12,231 nucleotides of DNA, from positions 1-12,231 of the forward strand of contig CAMLLB010000077.1 in NCBI GenBank assembly GCA_946480815.1, read 5' to 3'. Numbering within the stretch: the first letter of the stretch is position 1; every line of letters starts with the position of its first letter. Shown here piece by piece: positions 1 to 6,651 of the stretch. This DNA is from an uncultured Flavobacteriales bacterium (GTDB lineage: Bacteria; Bacteroidota; Bacteroidia; Flavobacteriales; Crocinitomicaceae). The position numbers were made by a program, and so were the translations under genes. The notes below the pieces were generated by a model. It ran no database searches and was not told where the DNA came from. It saw nothing but the letters and a program-made list of their open reading frames with translations.

Positions 1-1064
1 ATGTCATCACTGCTTGTGATTCGTATACCTGGATTGATGGAAATACTTACTTCACTTCCAACAACACAGCTACGCACACACTTATAAATGCAGCTGGGTG
101 TGATTCGGTAGTCACATTGAATTTAACGATCAATCACTCAAATACAGGTACCGATGTCATCACTGCTTGTGATTCGTATACCTGGATTGATGGAAATACT
201 TACTTCACCTCCAACAACTCAGCTACGCATACGCTTATAAATGCAGCTGGGTGTGATTCGGTAGTCACATTAAATTTAACGATCAATCATTCCAATACCG
301 GTACGGATGTCATCACTGCTTGTGATTCGTATACCTGGATTGATGGGAATACTTACTTCACCTCCAACAACACAGCTACGCATACACTTACAAATGCAGC
401 AGGCTGTGATTCGGTGGTCACATTGAATTTGACTATGAATTCCAACTCAGGTACGGATGTCATTACTGCGTGTGATTCCTACAGGTGGATTAATGGAGTT
501 ACTTATACGGCATCAAACAATACCGCTACACATACATTGATCAATGCAGCGGGGTGCGACAGTGTGGTCACACTGAACCTGACAATTCATTCAGTTTCTG
601 ACATTACGACAATTTTAAATGGGATACAGATTTCTGCTAATAATGTCAATGCAACTTATCAATGGTTAGATTGTACCAATAATTATGCAATCATTAGCGG
701 AGAAACAAATCAGAATTTTATCGCTACTATCAATGGGAATTATGCGGTTGAATTAACTGAAAACGGATGTAAAGACACTTCTGACTGCGTGGAAATAAAA
801 ACAGTAGGAATTCCGGATATCAATTTTGGAAATAAAATAATTATTTATCCTAACCCAACAGATGGAGACTTTTCTATTAATCTTGAATCGATAGATGAAC
901 ACACAGAAGTTTCAATTATTGATATAACTGGAAAAGTACTTTATAAAAGATCGGCTGCTCAAAAACAAGTATTAAACTTTTCTCTTTCAGAACCAGCCGG
1001 ATTTTATTTTATTACTGTCCATTCAGATGAAAAGATGGCTGTTTTTAAGTTGATCAAAGAATAA
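1..1064 (+). CDS. C-terminal part of a large secreted repeat protein with T9SS type A sorting domain (5' end outside window)
   Basis: The frame is open from the left edge (first full codon at 3) to the TAA at 1062-1064, so this is the 3' end of a longer gene; the ATG at 117 lies inside a repeat and is not a real start. About four repeats of ~51 residues (to ~602) each have the pattern ACDSYTW ... AAGCDSVVTLNLT, with two cysteines per unit that could form one disulfide. A short beta-rich stretch (YQWLDC ... ENGCKDTSDC) follows. The last ~75 residues, from YPNP (846-857) through the SIIDITGK strand to the terminal FKLIKE, match the Por_Secre_tail sorting domain that directs export by the type IX secretion system and cell-surface attachment. 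Family knowledge suggests a surface adhesin-like protein; the ligand is unknown. DSV in each unit matches the Bacteroidota O-glycosylation sequon D(S/T)(A/I/L/V/M/T). Confidence in the sorting domain is high; the specific role is unknown. Confidence 0.93.
   Translation, partial: VITACDSYTWIDGNTYFTSNNTATHTLINAAGCDSVVTLNLTINHSNTGTDVITACDSYTWIDGNTYFTSNNSATHTLINAAGCDSVVTLNLTINHSNTGTDVITACDSYTWIDGNTYFTSNNTATHTLTNAAGCDSVVTLNLTMNSNSGTDVITACDSYRWINGVTYTASNNTATHTLINAAGCDSVVTLNLTIHSVSDITTILNGIQISANNVNATYQWLDCTNNYAIISGETNQNFIATINGNYAVELTENGCKDTSDCVEIKTVGIPDINFGNKIIIYPNPTDGDFSINLESIDEHTEVSIIDITGKVLYKRSAAQKQVLNFSLSEPAGFYFITVHSDEKMAVFKLIKE
3..602 (+). repeat. Tandem 153-nt coding repeats (four units visible, first cut)
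   Basis: The GTCATCACTGC landmark recurs at 3, 156 and 309 (spacing exactly 153 nt), and its variant GTCATTACTGC at 459 (spacing 150 nt). The first three units are nearly identical at nucleotide level. The fourth differs in many codons and has lost one codon. This gradient suggests recent amplification of the inner units, with the unit next to the C-terminal domain older. The array runs off the left edge, so the total copy number is unknown. Confidence 0.97.
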
Positions 1065-1129
1065 TAATTAATAAAGTAGATACATAAAAGTCATTCTCCA
1101 TACTGTTTTGATTTTTGAATTTGACATCT

Positions 1130-1157
1130 AAAAAGCGGAGCTTAGTCTCTGCTTTTT
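1130..1157 (+). terminator. Intrinsic terminator after the T9SS protein gene
   Basis: AAAAAGCGGAG (1130-1140) pairs with CTCTGCTTTTT (1147-1157) over 11 positions with one G-U pair and the 6-nt loop CTTAGT. The stem ends in a T run and lies 65 nt after the stop codon. The A-rich left arm would also give a U tail on the other strand, so it could work in both directions. Confidence 0.8.
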
Positions 1158-1278
1158 ACTTTTTCAAAACAAAATTTAGTACATTTAAATTAGGTAGCGG
1201 ACTATAAACCAGTTACGGGCCTAACATTTCGCAGGATAAAAAAGTTTGTCCTCGAACTATCATTATTCATTAGGTACT

Positions 1279-2391
1279 ATGAACGATTTTAAAAAAGAGG
1301 ATTGGGAATTACTTTTCAATTCGATAGACGAAGGTTTTTGTATTATTGAAATCATTTTCGATGAACGGAAAAAACCGGTTGATTACCGCTTCCTGGTTAT
1401 AAATTCTTCGTTTGAAAAGCAAACCGGAATGGTCAACGCAGTGGGCAAGACCATGCGGGAATTTGCCCCGAATCATGAAGAGCATTGGTTCGAAATATAT
1501 GGTAAAATTGCCCTGACCGGAGAATCCATCCGCTTTGAGAACCGTGCAGAACAATTACAGCGTTGGTATGATGTCTACGCTTTCCGTTTTGGAAATCCGG
1601 AAGATTACCAGGTTGCCATTCTTTTTAATGATATTACGGAACGCAGGTCTGCGGAAGAAACCATCAAGTCACTGAATAAAGAGCTGGAAGATAGTGTGCG
1701 CCAATTGGAATTTGCCAACCAGGAATTGGAACAATTTGCTTATGTAGCATCTCACGATTTGCAGGAACCGCTTAGGACTATTTCTAATTTTGTAGGCTTA
1801 TTGGATAAAAAGTATTCGGTTGAAACGGATACAGAAACGGCACAATACCTTGGTTTTATTGTAAAAGCGACTTCCAGGATGCAAAACCTGATCAAAGATC
1901 TCCTGGAGTTTTCAAGAGTCGGAAGAAATATTGTATTGGAAGAAGTAAACGTGAATACAGTCCTGGAAGAAGTGCTTGCCGATATGAATGCTTCCATTAA
2001 AGAGAGTGGTGCAAAAATTAACTATTCACCTCTCCCGGTATTAAATGGGAATAGGACCGCACTCAAACAACTTTTCCAGAATCTGCTCAGTAATGCGATA
2101 AAATTCAGGAAGTCAGCAGTTAGCCCGGAAATTAAGATCACTGTTGAAGAAAAAGACGCGGAATATCTTTTTTCAATTAAAGACAATGGAATTGGCATCG
2201 ACGAACAATATAAAAGCAAGCTCTTTATCATTTTTCAGCGGTTGCATACGCCTGCGGAATACGATGGAACAGGGATAGGTTTGGCTACATGCAAGAAAAT
2301 TGCGGAGTTACACAATGGCGAAATATGGGTAGAATCAAAAGTGGGTGATGGTGCCACATTTTATTTTACCATTTCAAAAAACCTCAATTAA
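1279..2391 (+). CDS. Soluble PAS-domain sensor histidine kinase
   Basis: Predicted 370-residue cytoplasmic kinase with no signal peptide or membrane segment. Residues ~10-125 form a PAS domain that ends in the usual NDITERR stretch, followed by a coiled coil (~125-150). The dimerisation/phosphoacceptor domain has the H-box ASHDLQEPLR (His159), followed by the HATPase domain with N-box LLSNAIKF (Asn272), G1 DNGIGI (302-307) and G2 GTGIGLA (330-336). The H-box style and the receiver gene 20 nt downstream resemble phytochrome-like kinase/Rcp1 pairs, but there is no GAF or PHY chromophore domain, so the PAS signal is unknown. I chose ATG 1279. A TTG at 1246 (AGGA 9 nt upstream) would add 11 residues outside the domain. 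TACATTTA at 1180-1187 is a near match to a -7 element. Partner and kinase activity are inferred from motifs and order. Confidence 0.93.
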   Translation: MNDFKKEDWELLFNSIDEGFCIIEIIFDERKKPVDYRFLVINSSFEKQTGMVNAVGKTMREFAPNHEEHWFEIYGKIALTGESIRFENRAEQLQRWYDVYAFRFGNPEDYQVAILFNDITERRSAEETIKSLNKELEDSVRQLEFANQELEQFAYVASHDLQEPLRTISNFVGLLDKKYSVETDTETAQYLGFIVKATSRMQNLIKDLLEFSRVGRNIVLEEVNVNTVLEEVLADMNASIKESGAKINYSPLPVLNGNRTALKQLFQNLLSNAIKFRKSAVSPEIKITVEEKDAEYLFSIKDNGIGIDEQYKSKLFIIFQRLHTPAEYDGTGIGLATCKKIAELHNGEIWVESKVGDGATFYFTISKNLN

Positions 2392-2411
2392 ATTTAAAAC
2401 TTGTTACTGCG

Positions 2412-2828
2412 ATGAAAAAAATAAACTGCATTTTACTTGTAGATGACAATCCTGCAGATAATGAATTCCATAAGATCAAAATCACCGAAGCGGGAGTTTG
2501 TAATCACATACGAGTTGCTTTTGATGGCGCAATGGCACTGGAATATATTGAGAATTCAGCAAAAAAAGGAATGGAAGAGGAATACCCCAAAGCAAATCTC
2601 ATTTTCCTGGATATTAACATGCCGCGTGTGAATGGATTCGAGTTTTTAGAGGCCTATCAGAAACTGGATGAGCAATTAAAATCCGAAATCGTTATTGTTA
2701 TGCTGACAACTTCTCTAAATCCCGATGATGAAAAAAGAGCAATGGCAACCAATGAGGTAACTGAATTTCACAATAAACCGCTCACAGGGGTATCCGTTTT
2801 GGAAATTATTGAGAAGTATTTTCCATAG
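2412..2828 (+). CDS. Single-domain response regulator (Rcp1/CheY-like receiver)
   Basis: The 138 residues form one receiver domain with no output domain. The acidic pair is Asp11-Asp12 (LLVDDN), the phosphoacceptor Asp67 (IFLDINMP), the switch Thr99 (VMLTTS) and the conserved Lys122 before a proline (NKPL). The insert after helix 2 (ENSAKKGMEEEYPKANL) is typical of Rcp1-type receivers that work with phytochrome-like kinases. It starts 20 nt after the kinase gene, so the two are almost certainly cotranscribed and form a phosphotransfer pair. With no DNA-binding domain, it must act by protein-protein contact or pass the phosphate on. The downstream partner is not visible in the window. Confidence 0.95.
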   Translation: MKKINCILLVDDNPADNEFHKIKITEAGVCNHIRVAFDGAMALEYIENSAKKGMEEEYPKANLIFLDINMPRVNGFEFLEAYQKLDEQLKSEIVIVMLTTSLNPDDEKRAMATNEVTEFHNKPLTGVSVLEIIEKYFP

Positions 2829-2832
2829 AATT

Positions 2833-2864
2833 ACAAAGAGGAAACCGGTTTTTTCCTTCCTTGT
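2833..2864 (+). terminator. Possible terminator after the kinase/receiver pair
   Basis: AGAGGAAA (2837-2844) can pair with TTTCCTTC in the 2852-2859 region around a CCGGTTT loop, and ACAA (2833-2836) with TTGT (2861-2864) further out, leaving a small bulge. The stem is imperfect and no clean T run follows, so this is tentative. Confidence 0.35.
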
Positions 2865-2946
2865 GTTATAACAAAGAATTCTTAACTGACTGGAAATGAA
2901 ACAAGAGGATTTTCTTCATTTCCTTTTTGCAATTTTCACCTTGAAT

Positions 2947-2962
2947 TGGCACAGCTCTTGCT
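2947..2962 (+). promoter_or_regulatory. Sigma-54 (RpoN) promoter of the SIMPL-domain gene
   Basis: TGGCAC-A-GCTC-TTGC-T matches the sigma-54 consensus TGGCACRNNNNTTGCW at every defined position. The -24 GG is at 2948-2949 and the -12 GC at 2960-2961. Transcription would start near 2973, about 30 nt before the ATG at 3003. Such promoters need an AAA+ enhancer-binding activator; none is encoded in the window. Confidence 0.85.
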
Positions 2963-3002
2963 TATTCACCGGTATTAAAAACAAAGACAAAACAAATTGA
3001 TC

Positions 3003-3716
3003 ATGAAAAAGCTTCTTTTAATATGCGTTCTTGTTTCAGGAACGGTATTCGGACAAACGGACCAGCAAAATTCAAAACCTACAATTACAGTAAATGGGAC
3101 TTCTAAAATGTTCATTGTTCCTGACATGACAGAACTGAACATTCATGTTTCATCATTAAAAATGAATATGGCAGACGCTACTAAGGCAATCGGCGATCAG
3201 ACTCAGAACTATCTAAAAATCCTCAAGCAGCTTGGATTCCAGGAATCTGACGTGAAAACAACTCATTTCTCAGCTTCAAAAAACAGGATTTATCGTGAAA
3301 ACGGCCCGATTGACAGCGGTTATGTCGTTTCTCAGGACCTGACTGTGAAGTTTGCTTACAATCAAACGACTTTGCAAAAAATTGTCGCACGTTTTTCGGA
3401 AGTAAAAGATCCGGTAGATTTCAATATTGGTTTTTATGTATCGGATGCATTGCGTGAGAAGACAGAAGCAGATCTTCAGGCAAAAGCAGTAGGGGATGCG
3501 CGCAAGAAAGCAAGTAACTTGTCCGGTGCTGCAGGAGTAAAAATGACCACGGTGAAAGCGATTGTTTATGGAAGTGATGTCTCAAATCCGGTATATTACA
3601 AAGATATGCGCATGTTCGCCAATGCGGAGATGGCTGTTGATGGAGCTGATTTGAGCTTTGCACCACAGGAAATCGAATTTCAGGAGAGCGTGACGGTTGT
3701 TTGGTTCCTGGAGTGA
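3003..3716 (+). CDS. Secreted SIMPL-domain protein (DUF541, YggE/BP26-like)
   Basis: 237 residues starting at ATG 3003; a TTG six nt earlier is ignored because MKKLLLICVLVSG begins a clean signal peptide with probable cleavage after VFG near residue 18. The mature protein covers one SIMPL domain (PF04402): it opens with PTITVNGTSKMFIVPDMTEL, the usual first strand, then a helix with LKQLGFQESDVKT and the late helix in which AVGDARKKASNLSGAAG recurs across the family. SIMPL proteins are periplasmic or outer-membrane oligomers; E. coli YggE lowers oxidative stress and Brucella BP26 forms a channel-like ring. The exact role here is not known. The gene stands alone between a sigma-54 promoter and a terminator, so it is probably a monocistronic, RpoN-dependent stress or envelope gene. 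Confidence 0.9.
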   Translation: MKKLLLICVLVSGTVFGQTDQQNSKPTITVNGTSKMFIVPDMTELNIHVSSLKMNMADATKAIGDQTQNYLKILKQLGFQESDVKTTHFSASKNRIYRENGPIDSGYVVSQDLTVKFAYNQTTLQKIVARFSEVKDPVDFNIGFYVSDALREKTEADLQAKAVGDARKKASNLSGAAGVKMTTVKAIVYGSDVSNPVYYKDMRMFANAEMAVDGADLSFAPQEIEFQESVTVVWFLE

Positions 3717-3742
3717 TAATAGATTTGTACCCAATAATTTTG

Positions 3743-3775
3743 AAAGCGGTCTTGCGTACAGGATCGCTTTTTGTT
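3743..3775 (+). terminator. Intrinsic terminator after the SIMPL gene
   Basis: AAAGCGGTC (3743-3751) pairs with GATCGCTTT (3762-3770) over nine positions including one G-U pair, with a 10-nt loop and a T-rich tail, 26 nt after the stop codon. Confidence 0.8.
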
Positions 3776-3809
3776 TATTCTTGGATCACTGTTGTTTTGC
3801 AGCGATTTT

Positions 3810-3817
3810 TATCTTTG
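3810..3817 (+). promoter_or_regulatory. Bacteroidota-type -7 element TATCTTTG
   Basis: TATCTTTG is a perfect match to the TAnnTTTG -7 consensus and lies 17 nt before the ATG at 3835. A TTG at 3792-3794 could be the -33 element, but the 15-nt spacer is shorter than usual. Its position just after a terminator supports a new transcription unit here. Confidence 0.55.
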
Positions 3818-3834
3818 CTTAACAATTTCTTAAT

Positions 3835-4632
3835 ATGGATCCTCTGGAAGTGTTCAGCAGAACTAAAAATCGTTTTTGGCAAAAATGGTCAATCGTTATA
3901 AAGATTGTTCCCTTCCTTGCACTGGTTGTAGGAGCTAAGTTCCTCTTTCATTACAAAGGATGGGAATTCATGGAAATAAATGCGGTGTTTACCAGTCTGG
4001 TTGGAGGAACCATTTTTTTGATTGGATTTCTAATTTCCGGTGTACTTTCGGATTACAAGGAAAGTGAAAAACTGCCAAGTGAACTTGCTGCTTCGTTGAG
4101 AACATTGAACGATGATACAGATACCCTGATCAGGTCATTCGATTCTAAGGCTGCACGCGATTTTTCTGTTTATCAGAAAGAACTGTATTACGCACTGATG
4201 AATTGGTTTTATAAACAGGAGAGAACTAAGTCAATGCTGGATAAAATAAGTGCAATGAATGACCACATCAGCGCTATTGAAAAGGAAGGGATCCAGGTAA
4301 ATTACATCATCCGTTTAAAGAATGAACAAAACAGTTTGCGGAAAATGCTCCTTCGGATTGATACCGTTCGTGATACGAATTTTATCGGTCCGGCATACAC
4401 CATTGTTGAAGTTATGGGAATGCTGATTGCTTTTGGATTGATCATCATAAAAATGGATCCGTTCTATGCATCGCTTTTCTGTACAACACTGGTTACGTTT
4501 TTAGTAGCATATATGTTTCTGCTCATTCATGATCTGGACAACCCATTCGATTATTCATCAAAAGGCGAAAGCGGGACAGAAGTTTCCCTTAAATCGCTCA
4601 ATGATCTTTCTGATTCTATTTATTCCCACTGA
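3835..4632 (+). CDS. Four-helix membrane protein, bestrophin-like/DUF4239-like topology
   Basis: 265 residues with four likely transmembrane helices in two pairs: ~19-38, ~49-71, ~187-206 and ~211-231. Between the pairs lies a ~115-residue soluble, helix-rich part (72-186) with many charged residues. The last helix runs into LIHDLDNPFDY, a D/E-x-PF ending seen in bestrophin-like and DUF4239-type membrane proteins, which also have the 2+2 helix layout. From that I infer a possible anion-channel-like fold, but I cannot identify the family with certainty and no substrate is indicated. The gene appears to be on its own, with a -7 element upstream. No clear terminator follows directly; the palindromic element starts 45 nt downstream. 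Its last codons and stop (TCC CAC TGA AG) form one copy of the 11-nt direct repeat found again at 4933. Confidence 0.7.
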   Translation: MDPLEVFSRTKNRFWQKWSIVIKIVPFLALVVGAKFLFHYKGWEFMEINAVFTSLVGGTIFLIGFLISGVLSDYKESEKLPSELAASLRTLNDDTDTLIRSFDSKAARDFSVYQKELYYALMNWFYKQERTKSMLDKISAMNDHISAIEKEGIQVNYIIRLKNEQNSLRKMLLRIDTVRDTNFIGPAYTIVEVMGMLIAFGLIIIKMDPFYASLFCTTLVTFLVAYMFLLIHDLDNPFDYSSKGESGTEVSLKSLNDLSDSIYSH

Positions 4633-4634
4633 AG
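4624..4634 (+). repeat. Direct repeat, left copy (TCCCACTGAAG)
   Basis: An 11-nt perfect match to 4933-4943. It includes the stop codon of the preceding gene. Together the copies bracket the palindromic element, as a target-site duplication would. Confidence 0.4.
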
Positions 4635-4676
4635 GGTGATTGGCTAATAACACGCACACAGTTCCTATTTGAAGAT

Positions 4677-4860
4677 CTTACTTTTTGGCATTGCCCCAAA
4701 AAGTAAGCAAAAAGGTCTAGGCCGGTACTCGAAAGCTGGAAAACTACCTGTCATTCCGCGAAAGCATTCGAAACTCACCTCCTTCGTCGGCTCAAACAGG
4801 GAATGCTTTTTCCGCTCCATTCAGTCGTTTTCTAGCGCATTCAGCGTAAGGGCCTTTTTT
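4677..4860 (+). repeat. Nested palindromic intergenic element (REP-like), no credible gene
   Basis: This accounts for most of the 412-nt gap between genes. It begins with a perfect 12-bp inverted repeat, CTTACTTTTTGG (4677-4688) with CCAAAAAGTAAG (4696-4707), around a 7-nt loop. Further pairs are nested: AAAAAGG (4709-4715) with CCTTTTT (4853-4859), GCTGGAAAAC (4735-4744) with GTTTTCTAGC (4827-4836, one G-U), and AAAGCATTC (4761-4769) with GAATGCTTT (4801-4809), perfect. An open frame of 77 codons (4669-4902) crosses it, but its composition follows the palindromes and I do not regard it as a gene. From memory, dispersed copies starting with an ACTTTTTGG/CCAAAAAGT hairpin are common between genes in Bacteroidota genomes. 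The remaining 4861-5044 holds no gene that I can support; a short ACTTC/GAAGT hairpin before a T run (4970-4986) may be a weak terminator. Confidence 0.7.
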
Positions 4861-4932
4861 AAGTCCTGCGTCTTCCTATTCATACGCTCTTTCAACGGAT
4901 AAAAAAAGATTGGTGCTTTACAGTAGGAAATC

Positions 4933-4943
4933 TCCCACTGAAG
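4933..4943 (+). repeat. Direct repeat, right copy (TCCCACTGAAG)
   Basis: Second copy of the 11-nt sequence at 4624-4634, about 70 nt beyond the last paired arm of the palindromic element. Confidence 0.4.
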
Positions 4944-5044
4944 AGCTCATCGTGGTTGGTGAAGAAAGACTTCTTGAAGTTTTTTAAATCTTTTAGCTTA
5001 AGTCATTGACGCAATCGTTAACTTAATACACTAAAATAAAAGTT

Positions 5045-5446
5045 ATGAAAGTACGATTGATTTGGGGGAATTATGTCTCCGGTGATTTACAAAAAACAGC
5101 TGCGTTTTATACCGCACTTGGTTTTAAACGGAATGACAATATGGAAGATGGAGAATTCGTGAGTTTTATTTTTGGGGAAACAAGTCATTTTATTATCAAC
5201 TTTTTCACGGAAGAACGTTTGTCAGATCCTATGAATGGCGGGCTTTCTATTCCAAAAACTTCCAATGAGCTCATTTTCTCCTTATCTGCAGACAGTAAAG
5301 AAGAAGTGGACCAATGGGCTGAAAAAGTGAAGCAAGCCGGTGGAATTATTTCCTCGGAACCGCAAAAATTCCAGCAAGGATATACATTTGCATTCTCAGA
5401 TCCGGATGGGCACAAATTTAATTTTCTATATTGGCCCGGAATGTAA
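5045..5446 (+). CDS. Single-domain VOC family (glyoxalase/bleomycin-resistance fold) protein
   Basis: 133 residues, the usual length of a one-domain vicinal-oxygen-chelate protein. The two beta-alpha-beta-beta-beta modules are visible: MKVRLIWGNYVSGDLQKTA with FYTALGFKRND at the front, and KEEVDQWAEKVKQAGG, then FAFSDPDGHKFNFLYW at the end. FSDPDGHKFNFLYW is the typical closing motif of the family. VOC proteins work as lyases, dioxygenases, isomerases or drug-binding resistance proteins, usually as metal-binding dimers; the sequence does not show which applies here. It starts after the palindromic element and is followed, 25 nt after its stop, by a membrane protein gene, with which it may be cotranscribed. 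Confidence 0.88.
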   Translation: MKVRLIWGNYVSGDLQKTAAFYTALGFKRNDNMEDGEFVSFIFGETSHFIINFFTEERLSDPMNGGLSIPKTSNELIFSLSADSKEEVDQWAEKVKQAGGIISSEPQKFQQGYTFAFSDPDGHKFNFLYWPGM

Positions 5447-5471
5447 ACATGTTTAATTAACCGAAATAACT

Positions 5472-5978
5472 ATGAGGATCCAACTTGACAGGAAGAAGTA
5501 TAAAAGAAGAGTAATTTCCCTGTTGCTGTTAACCATTGCATTTGCAACCGGAACCATTTTGATTCCGGTGATGGGTTTTTCAGCGAATGAAGAACTATCT
5601 GTTAAAGGAATTGTATTCACGATTATTTTCGGATTATTCACTTTTCTTTTTGCTTATACCACACTATTTTATTTTTCCATCAGAAACCTGGAGAACGCGT
5701 TTGTTTATGAAAATGGTGAATTGAGTGATTATTCAAAGCCTTTTAACAAAGCACGTGGTGTAAAAAGAGATGATATAAAGTCCATCACCCTTTGGTCCGA
5801 TAATAGAAAGATCAATCAATATATATTGATCAAAAAGAATTTCACCTTGGGTGGTAATGCAATCGTTCATCAACTGAAAGGAAATCATATTTACCTGAGT
5901 GATTATGTAGTGGATTCGGAAGAACTGCGTAAACTCGTTCAATTAATCGAATCGGAACTAAAAACCAGTGAAAGCTGA
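5472..5978 (+). CDS. Small membrane protein, two N-terminal helices plus PH-like C-terminal domain (STM3941-like)
   Basis: 168 residues. A basic N-terminus (RKKYKRR) is followed by two hydrophobic helices at ~14-34 and ~46-68, which would leave both ends in the cytoplasm. The remaining ~100 residues alternate strands, with a DDIKSITLW stretch and a final helix (SEELRKLVQLIESEL). This layout fits the bacterial PH-like membrane proteins of the STM3941 type, but I am not certain of the family and no reaction can be assigned. The gap of 25 nt to the VOC gene suggests cotranscription. No terminator is evident before arr. Confidence 0.65.
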   Translation: MRIQLDRKKYKRRVISLLLLTIAFATGTILIPVMGFSANEELSVKGIVFTIIFGLFTFLFAYTTLFYFSIRNLENAFVYENGELSDYSKPFNKARGVKRDDIKSITLWSDNRKINQYILIKKNFTLGGNAIVHQLKGNHIYLSDYVVDSEELRKLVQLIESELKTSES

Positions 5979-6155
5979 TGCCTAACAATTTAAAGACATG
6001 AAGTCTAAAATAGTGGAAAGACTGTTTTATTAGAGAACTGGATAGCAACGAATCGAAGAGTTCCTTAGTTGAGTGAATCAGAGGTAAATAAACTTTGAAG
6101 CAAGATCGGGAAAACAATTGAGAAGTGCAATAGCTGAAAAAATGCCTTTACAGCG

Positions 6156-6163
6156 TAATTTTG
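6156..6163 (+). promoter_or_regulatory. Possible -7 element TAATTTTG upstream of arr
   Basis: TAATTTTG fits TAnnTTTG and lies 35 nt before the preferred arr start at 6199. No good -33 TTG is visible at the right distance. If real, the promoter lies inside the possible N-terminal extension and so favours the shorter protein. Confidence 0.35.
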
Positions 6164-6198
6164 GAGCATTATTTAATCATCATTCTCAACACGAAAAC

Positions 6199-6636
6199 AT
6201 GAAATCCGAAAACAAAGGGGTGATTCAAACCCATGTTCTTGATCAGGGGCCATTTTACCACGGAACGAAAGCCGATTTAAAGATCGGGGATTTACTGACA
6301 GCAGGTTTTCCATCGAATTACAAACCCGAAATTATCATGAATCACATCTATTTCACAGCTTTGCCAAACGGGGCAGGACTTGCTGCTGAATTGGCTTCAG
6401 GTGAAGGAGATGGGCGTGTGTATATTGTCGAACCGATGGGCGAATTTGAGAATGATCCGAATGTGACAGATAAAAAATTTCCCGGAAATCCCACGCGTTC
6501 TTACCGCAGTCAGGGACCATTGAAAGTGGTGGGTGAATTAACGGATTGGATTCGCTTAACTCCCGAAGAACTGCAGCAATGGCGTGAACGGATTGCGAAA
6601 ATCAAGGCAGACCCGAACGCGGAAATAATAAATTAA
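6199..6636 (+). CDS. arr: NAD+-rifampin ADP-ribosyltransferase
   Basis: Arr inactivates rifamycins by moving ADP-ribose from NAD+ to the C23 hydroxyl of the drug. The 145-residue protein covers the whole family: GPFYHGTKADLKIGDLL near the start, then HIYFTAL, YIVEPMGEFENDPNVTDKKF, and FPGNPTRSYRS. The three positions known from M. smegmatis Arr (His19, Tyr49, Asp84) are present as His21, Tyr51 and Asp86, each with the same offset of two. I chose ATG 6199 because it gives the usual length of about 140-150 residues. The frame is open back to a TTG at 6118 (ATG at 6142), but that extra N-terminus does not look like Arr. It lies 15 nt upstream of an AraC-family gene, so the two probably form an operon. 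No integron or transposon parts are near, so it looks like a resident chromosomal arr. Confidence 0.93.
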   Translation: MKSENKGVIQTHVLDQGPFYHGTKADLKIGDLLTAGFPSNYKPEIIMNHIYFTALPNGAGLAAELASGEGDGRVYIVEPMGEFENDPNVTDKKFPGNPTRSYRSQGPLKVVGELTDWIRLTPEELQQWRERIAKIKADPNAEIIN

Positions 6637-6651
6637 ACAGGCTTAAGTAAA

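Noticed and set aside
117..119. ATG as the start of a 315-residue protein
   Set aside because: The frame is open to the left edge and the same repeat is already in progress at position 3; this ATG is an internal methionine in a repeat boundary.
1190..1225. Integron attC-like site, from TTAGG (1191-1195) and GCCTAAC (1219-1225)
   Set aside because: The arms can pair, but they are in the order TTAGG ... CCTAA, the reverse of the attC order RYYYAAC ... GTTRRRY, and there is no integrase or cassette array.
3421..3666. Minus-strand open frame opposite the SIMPL gene, and similar ones opposite the kinase, L,D-transpeptidase and glycosylase genes
   Set aside because: These are antisense shadows of well-supported genes, with no domain pattern of their own.
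4669..4902. 77-codon open frame on the + strand between the four-helix membrane protein and the VOC gene
   Set aside because: It runs through the nested palindromic element, its residues simply reflect the inverted arms, and it has no domain-like pattern or good start context. I treat it as a by-product of the repeat.
5980..6030. Second GCCTAAC motif just after the stop codon of the two-helix membrane protein
   Set aside because: No matching GTTAGGC partner lies downstream, so no attC hairpin can be drawn; a seven-base motif alone is expected by chance.
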